Shown here piece by piece: positions 25,901 through 39,300 of a stretch of DNA of 64,000 bases (positions are counted from its first letter, which is position 1; every line of letters begins with the position of its first letter). Location: positions 1,823,888 to 1,887,887 of the forward strand of contig CM074804.1 in assembly GCA_037447605.1 (NCBI GenBank), given 5' to 3'. A program made the translations under genes and the position numbers. This stretch comes from Zygnema circumcarinatum (taxonomy: Eukaryota > Streptophyta > Zygnematophyceae > Zygnematales > Zygnemataceae). The notes under the pieces were generated by a model. The model ran no database searches. It worked only from the letters and a program-made list of their open reading frames with translations, and had not been told where the DNA came from.

Positions 25901-28673
25901 CCTCTTGTCGGGCAAGCAGGCTGCACAGTTTCACACAAAAAATCCTTCTGCTCAGAAACTGGGAAGATAAGCCCCTCCCCCATTCCTCCCCCATACCAGA
26001 ATTCCTCGCTTTAGAAGTTGCCCTGCTAGCTAAAGTATAGCTTCCTTGTTGACATGAGGAAGTGAAATGGAAGAAGACTACAGTGAGAGGATGCCGAATG
26101 AGACCGTACCTTTGAATAAGCGGATATTCAGTCTGACGTCATCCACATTCTCCACTTCCTGCCGGAAGAGCTCAGCTTGGCAGTCCCATGCTAACTTCGC
26201 TCGATTTGAGCGCTGTAATCAACAATCCAGAAGAAGTACAAGATCACGAAAAGGCTTCCCCACCCTAAAGACAAACAATCACTACTTCGACATTGGATCT
26301 GTGTGTTTCATAACAGATGGAAATGTGGATGTGTGGATTAACATTGAATGTGATGGTTTCAGTGAAGCGAAGGGAAACCCCACATGACTGTCCCTTCTAG
26401 CTTACGTCTAAAGAGAGTGTTATTGGTCCAGCAGCCAAATTCTTGGCTTAACTGGTTAGGCTCCTTCCATTTCCTGATTTCCCACGTAGCAGAAAATGGG
26501 GCGATGATGACAATGATGAATCAGTTAACCAAGGAAGGAAGAGTTTTAGGAAAGGGAAAACTAAGCTGCATGCACTAAGCGACAACTAAAGCCCTATGAG
26601 GGGCAAAGCCCCATTTTTTTCGTGATGAATGGAGGGGCTAAAAAAGCTTACCAGACATTCCTGAATGCGGCCCTCCCCCGGCCTCACCGCACTGCATAAT
26701 CGTTTGGCCTCTGACGAGCACAACTGGTTCAGTTGAGGATCTAACTTGAAGTCATCTGCAGCATCACGCTGAGCACGGAAAACCTCCTCCTTGCAGACTT
26801 CAGAGAGAGTATCCACCTGGTTCACTTCCCTGCATAATGTACAAGAGCAGCAATTTAACTTCACGGACAGGAAGATACCCACATACTCTCCCTCTCCCTC
26901 TCTCTCCCCCTCTCCACCCAAGCAGAAGAAAGGACTTAGGAATATCCACTGGACACTAGGATTCTTATTGAAATAAATACTCATGCAAAGCCTGGTGAAG
27001 GTTTGAAATTTTTGAGAAACTGAACGCCAAAAATCATTAGCAGAAAAAAGTTTTGAATCAGCAACCACCTCAAGCAGGCTACGATACTGCCGGCTTCCGG
27101 GTACAAAACGTCATCGTCACAGTTTTTGGCAATGTCTTGTTTGCATGCAGTCTCTGCATGACCAAGTTTCCAAGTACACGACCGAGCACTTTGGTCAAAA
27201 ACAAACCAAAACATTTTAAAATAGGTGGGTGTCGTTCGACATTTTTTAAATTATCAATACAGTTTTGAGGAGAAGCAGTGCCTGGACCAGATATCAGATC
27301 TCAGAGCAACAGCATGGGACGTCAAAAAAGACACTCTGAAAGTTAGTTAGCTAACAACAAATTTGCGTCACCCCACCTGACCACGTTCTAGTCGGAGAGA
27401 GATGCATAATGGAGACAATAAGCTTTAGTGAAATATTTGAATGTATGGCCCTTACGCATTTTTGCGTCCATTGAAATGTCCTTGTACATCTCAATTTTGA
27501 AGGCACGGACTTCAGCTTTGCAATCCTCCGAGATAAGAAGGCCTGCACAAAACTTAAGCTAAAATTCGTCAGGAGGAAAAGCTCTTCTATTCTCTTGACA
27601 ACCCGTTTTGTTTACAAATAGTGAAAAGTAAAACAGGGCAACATATTCCAGCTCACCATCTTGAACTGTGGCTTTCTCTTGCTGAATCCTTTTCGAGATG
27701 CAGGTCAAATAATTATTGGCTCCGCGAGTCATGCCTTTGCAGTAGTCTGCAATTTCGCTGCGGCAGCTCCCTGAGCCGCACAAACCAAAACAGAATCCGA
27801 TTTACTGTCAAAACAAGATACTGGAGTCAAATATGTACATATAAAAGTAAAGCCAAGATTGATAATTTGTACTGCATAGCATGGAAAGTACAGAGAGATT
27901 GACCCTTAATCTCAAAAATATTAAGCGAAGAATTCCTTTAACCAAGTCAACAAATTTTGCGAATAGCGACTGGCAGATCCACAGAAAGAGAAGCTTATTC
28001 AAGCGAACTAATGCTGACAAAGTCAAATTCAGTACCCTCGTCAAGAAGAGGGAGAGCGAGATCGGCGAGGGGCAGAGGGAGAAAGAGAGAGCGGGAGAGA
28101 AGAGTGAATGAGAGTGGTAGCTGAGACAGTAGTTCAGACACCCTCCCAACTCTTTAGCAAAATGGAGAATTTATTTCCACAAATAAACATTTCGAGAAAA
28201 TCGCTATCGTCATCACCTCTTGCAGAAATATCGTCCTCCGAAACCTGCTTTCGGGCCTTAGGTGCAACTTTCGGTTCCTCAGATTCTTGCTCCGACCCTT
28301 CCTCCTCTCCTCCCTTTTCCTCTCCCGCATCTCCTCCCCTCTCCTCTCCTTCTGTTCCGCCCATTTTCTCTCCTGTCGTCTCTCCTTCACTGTCTCCTCC
28401 GGTCTCCTCTCCCACCTCTCCTTCATCTCTCCCTTCTCCATCTCTGGTCCTTCTGTTGACGTTACTCCTTTTAATGCCCAAATCCCCCCCCTTATCGTCT
28501 CCGGTGTCCATATTTTCCACGTTTTCCACATTGTCTTCTACCTCATCCCCATCCTTCTGCGCATTGGATGAAGTGAAAACCGCTAATCCTAAAAGCAGCA
28601 AGAGAGCGACTCCAAGGAGATACCGCTTTCCCTGTAACGCAGCAAACCCTAACGCGATCAGGCAATGCAACAA
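19917..28673 (-). CDS. GLG1: Golgi apparatus protein 1 homologue (Cys-rich GLG1 repeats)
   Basis: Seventeen exons chain in phase to 963 aa. In transcription order: 28217-28673, 27657-27770, 27456-27542, 27069-27153, 26652-26829, 26110-26212, 25812-25920, 25547-25640, 25236-25419, 24733-24848, 24379-24472, 24091-24195, 22782-23152, 22453-22501, 21832-22121, 20623-20904 and 19917-20090 (TAG). An N-terminal signal/anchor (GVALLLLLGLAVFTSSNAQ) precedes a strongly acidic Glu/Gly-rich segment. A dozen or so Cys-rich repeats of the form C..di..fC....g...CL......L...C follow, for example DVPDGMAQVFRCLQDHREQL. The last exon gives one transmembrane helix and a short basic tail. Known relatives are type I membrane proteins of the Golgi that bind growth factors and selectin in animals; the algal ligand is unknown. 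At 963 aa it is somewhat shorter than the vertebrate protein. Motif identification is strong, and individual splice sites are likely but unproven. Confidence 0.88.
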
Positions 28674-31163
28674 CTGTCAAATAGAACAGGACATGCAAGA
28701 AAATAAGGAAGCACAAGTACTGCATCGCGCTGGATCTTTTCAAAACAAGTACATCTGTACGATAATAACGATAATTAAAACGGGAATAGCGATAAAAATA
28801 ATCTGGATTCTACATAGTGCATTATTCTGGACTTCCGATTAAGAGAAAATGAACGATCTATCAAATGGATCGCATTTCTTTACGCGTCCTGATCCATGCA
28901 TTCCTTGTCTGGACCGTTAAGTTTAACTGAGACTAAAACTAGAATTGCAACTGCAACCAAAGCATGTGCATAGCTGCAATCCTGTAATGCGAGGCTCTCA
29001 CCATCTCTTCCCAGCAGGGGGAGCACCAGGCCGCTTTCCTCCCTTCCCTTCTTTATTCTGCCTCCACTTTTATCAAAGCAGATAGGGAAATTTATCACTT
29101 CCTTTCTCTCTCTCCCTCTCTCTCTCTTTTTCTCTCTATCTACCCTGTATGCTTTTCCTCTTCTCCCCCGTGTCTCTCTCTCGGTCTCTCCCTTCCCCCC
29201 TCCCTCACTCCCCGCGCACTTCACTCTGCTCTCTCCTCCTTTGACAGACGCGAACTGCGGCCACCTACTGCAGTTCCATGTTGTCAACCGTTGAAACTGT
29301 ACCTGGGAACGGGCTCACATGGAACAACAAACTTGCTCCAGAAAAGTCAGGGACACCCAGAAACCCTCAGAAAGCAGAAAGCCTCCCTGGAAATATATTC
29401 AGAAATTACAATCCATACTTTGCAAGTTCGTTGAGTATGAGAAAGTAGCATCAAACCTCTGCTTGCGATGTACTAATTATTAAATATTCGACCAATAACT
29501 GCAACGACTGCTCTCTATGGCCCCCTTCAGTTACCAGTTCGAACCTACTTAACTGCTGACAACATGGAAACCTGTTCCAAAAAAAAGGGTTTGCAAACTG
29601 AAAATTTTCCAAGTTTTTTGGGGACGAAAAGGAACGTTGGGTGCGGTCCCTTGCCCTCGGAGGCCGGTCCCGCGCACTGTCGGGCAGGCCCTGAAATTCC
29701 GGGCAGCGGCCACCCGTACGGACGCGCCACCTTGAGGGTGCCGCCCGCCCGCAACCACTCCCTGGGGCCCTGACCGGGGCAGAAAAAAACAAGGGCGAGG
29801 TCGCGACAAGCGTGTGAGTCCCCATCCCCGTACCGCTCGAATCTGGCCACTCAGGGATTGCCACGTGTTCAAACTGCTGACGTTGTTGACGTGGTTGGTC
29901 TAGATTGGCTCCCTTGCGACAGCATGTCCAGGAGGGTTACGTCTGTACCGTACGAACTTTTGGAGTTTTCCGTCGGATGCCGTACAAACGTTGTCAAAAA
30001 GAGTTGACGAATGCCGTACGGTACGGCCGCCGTTACTAGAAAACCTGAAATGCAATTACATGCACGTGGGCTGCTTGCTGGTTTTGCTTCAGATCCAGTT
30101 CTGTGTGCGGCAACAGCGAACTCTTCAGTCGCAGGCCAAGTCGAGTAACCGTTCGGACGTAGTCACATGTGAACTGTTTACCGTGAAAGAGCGTCGAACG
30201 GAGGGTCAGCACATGTTCGAACGGCGCGCGATGTGAAGACTGCGGCGCATGTTCTAACGATCTATTATCGAATTTCCTCGTTCCTTGCTCCTTCGGCGCC
30301 AAGGGCAATCAAGATAGGAGCCCCAAAACCCTAGAAACCCTAAAAACCCTAGAAACTACGAAACTACTAGGAGCAGAATTAGGTGCTTAAAATTCCAGTG
30401 CTCTGAAGGTCCGTACAATGAAGGGGTAGGGTTCTTTTTTGAACTGTACCACACCCGTGCCCGACCTTCTGACTCTCCCACTCCCTCTCCCTCTGCCTTT
30501 CCCCATGCCTCTCCCCGTTCTTCTCCCTCTCCTCCTCTCCCCTCTCTCCCTCCCTTCTCCCTGAACCGCTTCCTCACTCGTGACTACTCTTTCTCTCTCT
30601 CCTCTTGCTCGACTTCCTTCTCCCATTCCTCTCCCACTCACTTTCCCTCTCCGTTCCTCTCTCTACGTATCCTGCCTCTCTCTTCCTCTCCGTCTCCCTC
30701 TTTCCCTCTCCCCTGTCCTCTCCTTCGACTCTCTCCCTCTTCTTCACTAGTGCAAAAACAAAGACACGCAGGTTGCCGTGCATAGAAGGCCTCTGGATTC
30801 ACATAGACCTGCAGCCACTCCGTCTGAACCCTTCCCCCTGCTCCTCTCCCCTCTCTCCCTCCCTCCCTCCTTCCTGTCGCCATTTTGCCAGTCCAGCATC
30901 CCCTCCGGATGCAGCTCACTCACGCGACTTTCTCCCTCTCACGCTGCTCCTTGAAAGGTCCTCATCTACATAGCCACCACCTGAAATGAACCAAAATGCT
31001 TTTCTTGAACACACGGGCAGTGCCGATGTACAGCTCCGGACCTTCACTCTCTCTTTCTTTCTGATCAGAGAGAGTGATGCCGTTCCCTGCAGAGGTCAGA
31101 GCCTCTCCTTTTCCAAAAGCAATCTTTCCTTTTCTCCCTCTTTCAGAAGGCTCTCCTCCCCTT
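28674..31163. other. Intergenic region upstream of GLG1
   Basis: This lies between the GLG1 start and the 3' end of UPF2, both on the minus strand. No exon chain was recognised. CT-rich tracts occupy about 29100-29220 and 30470-30740. A G+C-rich island at 29640-30030 carries CCGTACGG-type palindromes (near 29714, 29946 and 30014) and a TGACGTGG box near 29887. A CCCTAAA-like stretch is near 30330-30352. The island is probably the GLG1 promoter or a distal control region. Confidence 0.55.
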
Positions 31164-33485
31164 CTACCTCCTCCGCTCGAGCCCTGCAGCTACCGGCCTC
31201 CTCTGCCTACTGCCTGCCCCCGTCCTCCCACCTCCTCCCTCTCTCCCTCCCTCTCTCCCTCCTCCCTCTCTCCCTCTCGAACCCGGCCTCAGCCTCCCCC
31301 CCCCTGAAAACAAACTTCCTGGAGAGAGCGACCTATTCGCTGGAGGAAGCTGCGGAGATGCTCCTCTGTTCTCCTCCTCCTCTCTCTCGTTGAAAGCGAG
31401 CACTCTCCTCTTTATATCCTGCTTCTCCTGAGCCTCCTGCTCCTCCTTCCGCCTTGAAGCTTGTGCAAGAGAGCTGTCTGCAGGTACAAATATCTGCCTA
31501 GCAACAGGTTTCTTGTCTCCTTTCTTCAATATGAGTCGCAATGCTACCTGCCGAGTACTGCCTACCACTCCCTCCTCTCCCATTCCATTACCTCCTTCGG
31601 GACTGGACGGCTCTCCCGCAGTGCCACGTGGCGTCTCCAAGAGTGTCATAGGGATAGACATATTGAGATTAGGGTTTGGTCTCTTTTCAAGCTTTCTTTC
31701 TGCAAGGCTCTCCTGCATGAGAGCTCGGAGCTCTTTTTCAAAGGAAGCTTCCTCTTCCGGATCGACTTCAACTGCTCTCTGTTGAGTCAACTTCACTTGA
31801 TCGTCCTCAGCACTTAGCGCGCCGGCTCCATCGTTCTCTCCCTCTCCCTCTCCCTCTCCCTCCTCCTCCTCCTCAGGCCCTCCCTCCCGCTCCTCTCCCT
31901 CCTTGTCCTCCTCCTGCTCTTCATCGTCATCGTGCCCTTCCACACTCCCGCCGCTCTCGTCGTCACTCCCACTATCTCCCTCCTCTCCCGCTGTTGTACC
32001 TTTCTGTACTGAAGCTTTATCTTCACTCAAATTGCCCCCCGCGGGCTGTTGTGAAGGCTCTACCACTTGTGAAGCAGCATTTCCTGCAGCAGGAGGAGGA
32101 ACTTTTCCTTCTTGACTTTTTTGAATTTTTAGTGTTTCTGCATTCTGCTCCTCCTCTTCCACCTTAGCAATGGCTGCCTGAGCCTCTTCAAAGGTGCTAA
32201 ATCGCACCATCTTTGGTCGAAGCTCTGCAAACAAATCCTGTTCTCCCACCTCCCCAGTTCATTTTTAGACAAGTCCACAACCCATATATGCAAATTAAAT
32301 TTTGAACTCAAACCCCTTACGATTTAACCATACTTCTAAACAATACCCGTTAATCAACCCCAAATTCAAGATGCTGGTTGAAGATACGTTTTGGGTTCAA
32401 CATGTAAACTTTTACCTGCAGATCAAACTCGATATCCAGTGGAACATTGGGTTTGGTCAGAACATAGCGTTGGAAGTGAAGGAGGAAACGGTCGAGTCGA
32501 CGCTTTGACGATCCACGATCGAAAAATTGGCCACAAGTTTCGAGCAAAGTGATGATGAGTCGAATGCGAAAACAGTCGTCAAGAGGGTCCAGAATTTCTT
32601 GCTGCATACAGAAATTAGCCCCCTAACTTTGTTACATATAAAAACATAAATTCAACGCCTCGAGAATGTCTACAAATACCTCATCGTTAGCCTTCTACCC
32701 ACATTCCAAGCTTCTTGGTCCTCTGCAATCAGGATATTATGTATGTGAAATTTCCAGTACGGAGCAGAGCCTTGTTCGGATAAACCCAAGGCAAGTGTGA
32801 GAAGTACATATAACTCACCTCCTCTGTCCCGTAGCCATAGTAGAGAATCAGATAGAGAGTGTCGAAAACAATGGGCGAGTCCACCAATCGATAGTTGTAC
32901 AGCTCTCCCAAAAGACGCAAAATGGCAATTCGCCGCTGCTCGTTCCCGTACTCCGCACTCTCCAGCCCAGCCCGGACCTCCTCTAATACCTGCCAAATGA
33001 GCGAGGGAGGGAGGGAGGGAGGGAGGAACGAGGTAGAGGGAGTGATGAGAAGAGGTAGAGGATGGGGTAGAAAGGGAGAGAAAGAGAGAGAGAGGAGAAA
33101 GAGAAGCTCCTGGGGCTTGCCTGGTCCAGAGAGAGAAGAGAGTAGGGGAGAGAAAGAGAGGTTGAACGGGGGGAGGTGATAGAAAGGGGCTTTGTCTGAT
33201 ACAGCGAGATAAGAAGATGCCTGGTTCAGAAAGAGAAAGTAAGAAAGAGAGGATAGTGGAGAGGGGGGGAAGGTGAGTGAGTGGGGGCTTCTCTGGTTCA
33301 GAGAGATAAGAGTATGCCTGGTCCAGAAAGAGAAAAGAAAGAGAGAGAGTGAGGGGTTGAAGGTGAGAGAGTGGCGGCTTTCCTAATTGAGAGAGATAAG
33401 AGTCTGCCCGGTCCAGAAAGGGAAAGGCCAAGGGGAGGGAGAGCGAGAGGATGTTGGGGAGGCGGAGGTGAGAGAAAGAGAGAGT

Positions 33486-33573
<88 letters not shown>

Positions 33574-35384
33574 CTTTGGCGCTCACCTGGTCCACTACCG
33601 CCACCGCGAAGGAGTCGTGGTAGCGGCTGAGGCCCGCCGCGAGCGAGGCGAGGAGGTGCACGTGCGCGTACCGCCCGCGGTGTGCGCGCATCACGCTGCG
33701 CAGGACGGTGGGCGCACACTCGCGCCAGGGGAGGCGCCGGAGCTGACGGAGGACCTTCTCTATGCTGTTCCGTTCCAGGTCCACATAGAGAAGCTTGCGG
33801 ATGTACTGTTGTTCCAAGGCCCCATAACATCATCATCAAGATTGTTAGGACAGATCATCATTAACATGAAAATGAATTGTTAACAACATTATCACTAACA
33901 TCATGATGAGCAACTTAGTCATGATCGTCATTCTTCCCATTTCTGAGCCGCCTCTCTGCCTTCACTCTCAGCAAGAAGGTCAAGTGGGCCTACAGGAGAT
34001 GCATGCATACATAGAGTCGTCAAATCGTGGGGTCATGCATGCATCCATGGTCAGACTTCATTGTTTCACTACGTTCTTTCCAACTGTACTAGTGACTTTA
34101 GGGTTTTAGAGTTTTTTCCAACCAGCATGAACTGGACATCCTCATCTAGACCACTACTTGACCATCACATAGAACAGCAAGTCGACTTTCAAGCTCACTC
34201 ATCCCGGCATCTCTCCGTCTCCCTCTCCCTCTCCTCTCCCTCTCTCCCTCTCCCTCTCCTCTCTCCCTCTCCCTCTCCCTCTCCCTCTCCCTCTCCCTCT
34301 CCCTCTCCCTCTCCCTCTCCCTCTCCCTCTCCCTCTCCCTCCCTCCCTCTCCCTCTCCCTCTCCCTCTCCCTCCCTCTCCCTCTCCCTCTCCCTCTCCCT
34401 CTCCCTCTCCCTCTCCCTCTCCCTCTCCCACCTGATGCAGAGGAGGCCTGTCCTTCACAATCCTGGCTGACCGCTCCGGCGGGCGGCACTGAAAATACGC
34501 GTTGTCCACTAGCGTAGCTTGCCTTGCGTCCAAATTTTTTGCATTTTTTAGCCTCATCATAGTGTCCAGCATATTCCCCATTCTTACGGAAGTTTCCGGA
34601 CTCCGCATAAGGAACCTTCCGCATGTCTCCAATAAAGCACATGCGACATCGATGCTGTGATGACTAAAGTCATCCAGACATGCCTGCACATACCCATACC
34701 CATAAAACATCATACCATTACATCATTCAAGAGGCAATACTTTAGAACAAAAATCAGGACAAATGTTATTCATATTTTCACATAGAACTGAAGCAACAAT
34801 GGTGGCTTGTTGCAGAACATACCTTAAGAATGCCGAAAATAAGACTCGACGAGGCAAGACGAAACTTGCAAAGCTCTCCAAGGAAGCGGATATTGCGTAT
34901 CTTTGACTCGATGTTAATTTGGTCCTGTTCACATTATTTCCAAAAGCATGAAACGTTTGCATTACAACAGGCTCAAGCCTCCACCTCCTTCACTCAAACA
35001 TCACTCATCAAACTTTGAATTTACATCACCCCTTTGCCCGTACCCGCGGTTAAGAAACGTTCTCAGAATTTTAAGGGCTTTCGAATCCTCTTTGAGTATA
35101 CCTTGCGAGCCATGAGAGAGAAAAATTCTTCTTCCAATTGCTGTATAAGAGCAGGAGGAATATCCTTCATACAAGCTCCAAGTGTGGCAACTATTCGTGC
35201 ATAATAAGGAAGGAGCTCCAACATGGTTCGAGGAGCTGCAAAAAGAGCCCTTAGAAGCTTCCGTCTGCTGCTTTTCGAGTTCAAATAGCAAAAATCAACC
35301 TGCTCCCAATACAACAAATGTCATAGTACATCTCAGATTCTTGAAGCTTTCCAAAGGGAGGGGGGGAGGGAGAGGGGGAGTGGC

Positions 35385-35416
<32 letters not shown>

Positions 35417-36341
35417 CACACCGAAAATTGATCCGCCAAGTCTCTGCTAACGCACAGAGTGAGTCGCTGAAGCAAAGTTTCCAGAGAGGCAGCCTCCGCT
35501 CCCTTCCCTTTCTCTTCAACTCCTTTTTCCGTTTCCTTCTCCTTCTCTTCCTCAGCAGCTTCCTCTCCCTCTCCCTTCGCCCCTCCCTCAGTGCCTGACC
35601 CTGCACCTTTCTGTGTTCCCTGTTCCGTTCCCGGTTCCTGCATAGAATTATCAGTCTCAGTCAAGACAGAATACAGTCTGCTCCAACACATTTATAGGGC
35701 TTCTGACAGGCCATGCATTTACTTAGAATGAGTTTAATGATTTCCAGGTTGCTTCAAAAAAATGAAATTTATTGGTCCTTGGAGCTCCTCAAAATCAAGA
35801 TACAAACCTCTTTTCCTTTCTGATGGTCGGTCCCTTTGGCCGGTTCCGGCTCTCCCAACAACACTGCAGGCACAAACGCCCTACTCCCCTCTCCCACCCC
35901 CCTCTCAGTCCCACCTTCCCCCCCGCTCTCTCTCTCTCACACACACACACAGCTCCGTCCTTTAATCCCCACATACACCATACATACTGCCCAAACTCAC
36001 GAGACACCATAAATCATGCTATAAAATCCGAGCAAAAGCTGAACATATCCCCCATATCCTAACCCTAATTCCGGCGTTTTTCCACCTTCCCAACCATAAG
36101 GAGACCGACCCCATCTTTCACGACCTCAAGTCGGGAAGACTCTCGTAGAAGGCTCTCGTATCCTCGTCGTCCCATAAGGGGTCGCCAGGTGGCACTTCGC
36201 GTGTGCCCGTAACCCCTCCGCCCCCCTCCGCCCCTCCGCTCATGCGAGTGAGATGGTCATCTTCCGGCATTTCAGGGGGCTCTTTATCCAAGGCTTCCGC
36301 TAGTCTGCAGAAGGAGGAAGGAGGGACAGTGAGAGGGGGAA

Positions 36342-36397
<56 letters not shown>

Positions 36398-39300
36398 GGG
36401 GAGAGAGAGAGTGAGCGAGTCGAGTGCTTTTACTAATCTGCAAGATACTTAGAGAACAACAGTCAGAGAGGGAGGGGAAGGAGAGGGGGGGAGAGAGGAG
36501 ATAACGAGAGAGAGATGGAAAAAACAGCGGAGTGCAGGATCATCATAAGTATTTGGAAAGTTGGTTTCTAGGGCTAGGAGCTTCCGCTAATCTGCAAAAG
36601 GAGAGCGGAAGGACAATGACGGAGGGGAGAAGAAGAGGAGAGAAAGATAGAGAGACACGAGACCTTCAGCTAATCTGCAACATCCATAAGGAACATCAGG
36701 CCGAGAGGGATTACGCGAGGAGAGTGAAGGAGAGAGCGAGCTAGAGGCCGAGAGAGAGAGAGAGAGAGAGAGCACAGAGGGAAGCGAACATACGAGGTGA
36801 CAGAGCGGAGCAGCTGATCGTACGACTTTCGAAGTCGCTCATAAGCGGAAGAGACCTCCTCCGCCAACTCCCCTCTCACAGCGAGCAGTCTCGCGATGGT
36901 TCGGTCCTGATCGACCAACGCCTGCACATGGCCCGTAATAGAACTCTTCTCGGCTCAGGAAAGAAACAAGAGAACGATTATTGGCAAGCAAAGAACTGAA
37001 GGTTTCAGAATTCAGAATTTTTTATGTGGGATTTGCGGGTTATGTAGGATTGTCCAACTTAGGAAAGCTAGCCTATTCTAGTCGCATAGGCTTAAGCAAG
37101 CAAACAATACACCCTGAGGGATTTAGAAGTTTGAAGAGTTAAAGAGAAGGGCCGCACCTCATGCTCTGAATGCAGTAAGGCCACTGAAGCATCATAAAAC
37201 GCAGTCACTATTTTCATCAGTTGCCGTTTTTGTTCCGTCGTAATGCTCAGATCTGCATACACCTGCACCCTCGAAATGCATACACACACAACTCAAATCT
37301 GCAAACTATTTATCACACGGTAAAACTGTAGGATATGTTTTTCTATTCTGAAAAGATTCTGTTACTTTTGATATATCCGTGACGAACCCAAAACAAAATA
37401 AAAAAAAACGAATTTGATATGTTCTCCTAAACTTCAAATTTTTTTTCGCTGTTCCAGACCGTGGATCGTTACAGAACTTCATTTCTAAACTTCCCCAGAA
37501 CATTCTTCAAAACCTTCCAAAACCTTCCAAAACCTTCAAAACATTTCTTAAAACCCAACAAGTCCAAGGTTTGCTCTCTCCCACCTCTGCATCTGCTGCA
37601 GTGACTGGCAGCCCCAGCATTGGCCTCCCATATCTCACAAAAGTGAGCACAAGGGTAATGCTCGCATGCGCCGCCTCTCTGTCCTTCTTACTCAGCTGCT
37701 CCGCATTGCCCACCTCCTTCACCACTCCCACTACCACTCCCGCATCTTCAAATACTCCGCAGAGGTACAATTCGCAGAGTAGACGGAGGGTGCTTCTTTT
37801 GCGCATAGCACGCGCTGTGGTGCTGCCACCTGTCCCTCCGTCTAACAGGTCTTCTGCAGCTGCGAGGGAGGCAGCAGCTTTTCCAGAGGGAGGGGGGGCG
37901 AAGGCTTTGGCAAGGCTAGCAGTGAGGGAGGGGCCGAAGTCGCGGTAGCGCTGGTGGAGGAGAGAGCAGATCTGGAGGACAGAGAGGGAGAGATAGGGAG
38001 GGAGAGGGGAGGGGAGTAAGGAAGGGAGCTAAAAGGGAAGGCAGGAAGGGAGAGGAGGGAGAAGGGAGAGAGGGGCCAGAGTGACAGTATCGGTTGTGGA
38101 GTGGGGAAATTCTGGAGGATCGAGAGGGAGAGAGAGTGCGAGACGAAGAAAGTGTACTCAAAGAGGAGAGAATGCTCAAAGAAGAAAGAAGGGGAAGAAG
38201 AGAGGAGAAAGGTGGGGCCAAAGTCGCAGATCGCCGGAGGGGACAAGCAGATTTGGAAGATCGAGAGGTAAAGAGAGAGAGAGTGAGAGAGGAGAGAGAG
38301 GGAGAACGAAAGGGTGAGGGAGGGGACACAGGGGAAAGGGCGGGAGAGAGGAGTAGAGGGAGTGAGGGACATGCAGAAAAAAGTGGGGAGGAGAAAGGTC
38401 GAGGGAGGAGAGAGTGCCGACGACAGAGTGAGAGAGCGAAGGACGGAGAGATAGAGAAGTGGGGGAAGGGCGGAAGAGGAGGTGTGTGGGGGAGAAACGT
38501 GGGGGAGACGAAAGGGTGGACGAACAGAGACGGGCGTTGAAGCCGACAATGAAGAGAGTGGAGGGAGGGACATGAGGGAAAGACCGAAGGAAGAAAGTGA
38601 AGGAAAAAGAGACAGGACAGGGGGGGGGGGGGGGGCAGCGAAGGAATTGAGAAGCGAGAAGTGAGAGTGGGACTCCCAAACCACTATCATGCACGAGAAA
38701 AAAAGAGAGAAACAGGAGAAAAAAAAACGCAAACCACCTGCACAGCCGCATTTATATCGGCGCTTTTGAGCTTTGCATCGCAAATTGATGTGACAGCTTC
38801 GCTCGTGTATTTGCTGAGATTAACGGCCTGCAGCTCCTCCAACAGCGCCTCCCTCTGCTCCTCACTGAGCTGCCGCAGCTTCTTCACTACTGCGGTATTC
38901 CGTTTTATGCTCGAGTCCAGGCCTCGCAGGGAAGCCGCATCTGCATATAATAACAGGTAAGGGAGCAGGACCAGTAGCTCTTAAGGATTTTTAGGTTTTA
39001 CTAGTTTCTTAGGGGTGCCGACTTGAGATGTTTGAGTTCATGCAGACGGTTCATGTGTTGGAGTTTCAGACTTGAAGTGCATGGTATTTTTAGGGTTTGA
39101 AGCTTTGCGAAGATAGGGTAGACAAGAAATAAGTCTAGCAAGTTAGGAGCTTTCTTAGCAATCGTTTGAAGCAAAATATTCACTTATTCAGTCACTTTTT
39201 GTTTGGCTACATTTCGTTAGAGTGAGGAGAGAAAAGAGAGATGAGTGGACGTGATGGAGTGTGAGGAGAGAAGTGAGGGTAAGGGGAAGGAGATGTAAAG

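Noticed and set aside
32670-33839. 389-residue Ser/Leu-rich minus frame
   Set aside because: It runs through two real UPF2 exons and the GA/CT intron between them; the SLSLSL part is microsatellite.
33480-36420. CRISPR-like or other regular arrays
   Set aside because: The repeats are simple microsatellites without spacers, in eukaryotic introns.
37842-38783. 313-residue Ser/Pro/Leu frame
   Set aside because: It is a read-through of the homopurine intron tract of UPF2, with only its ends overlapping true exons.
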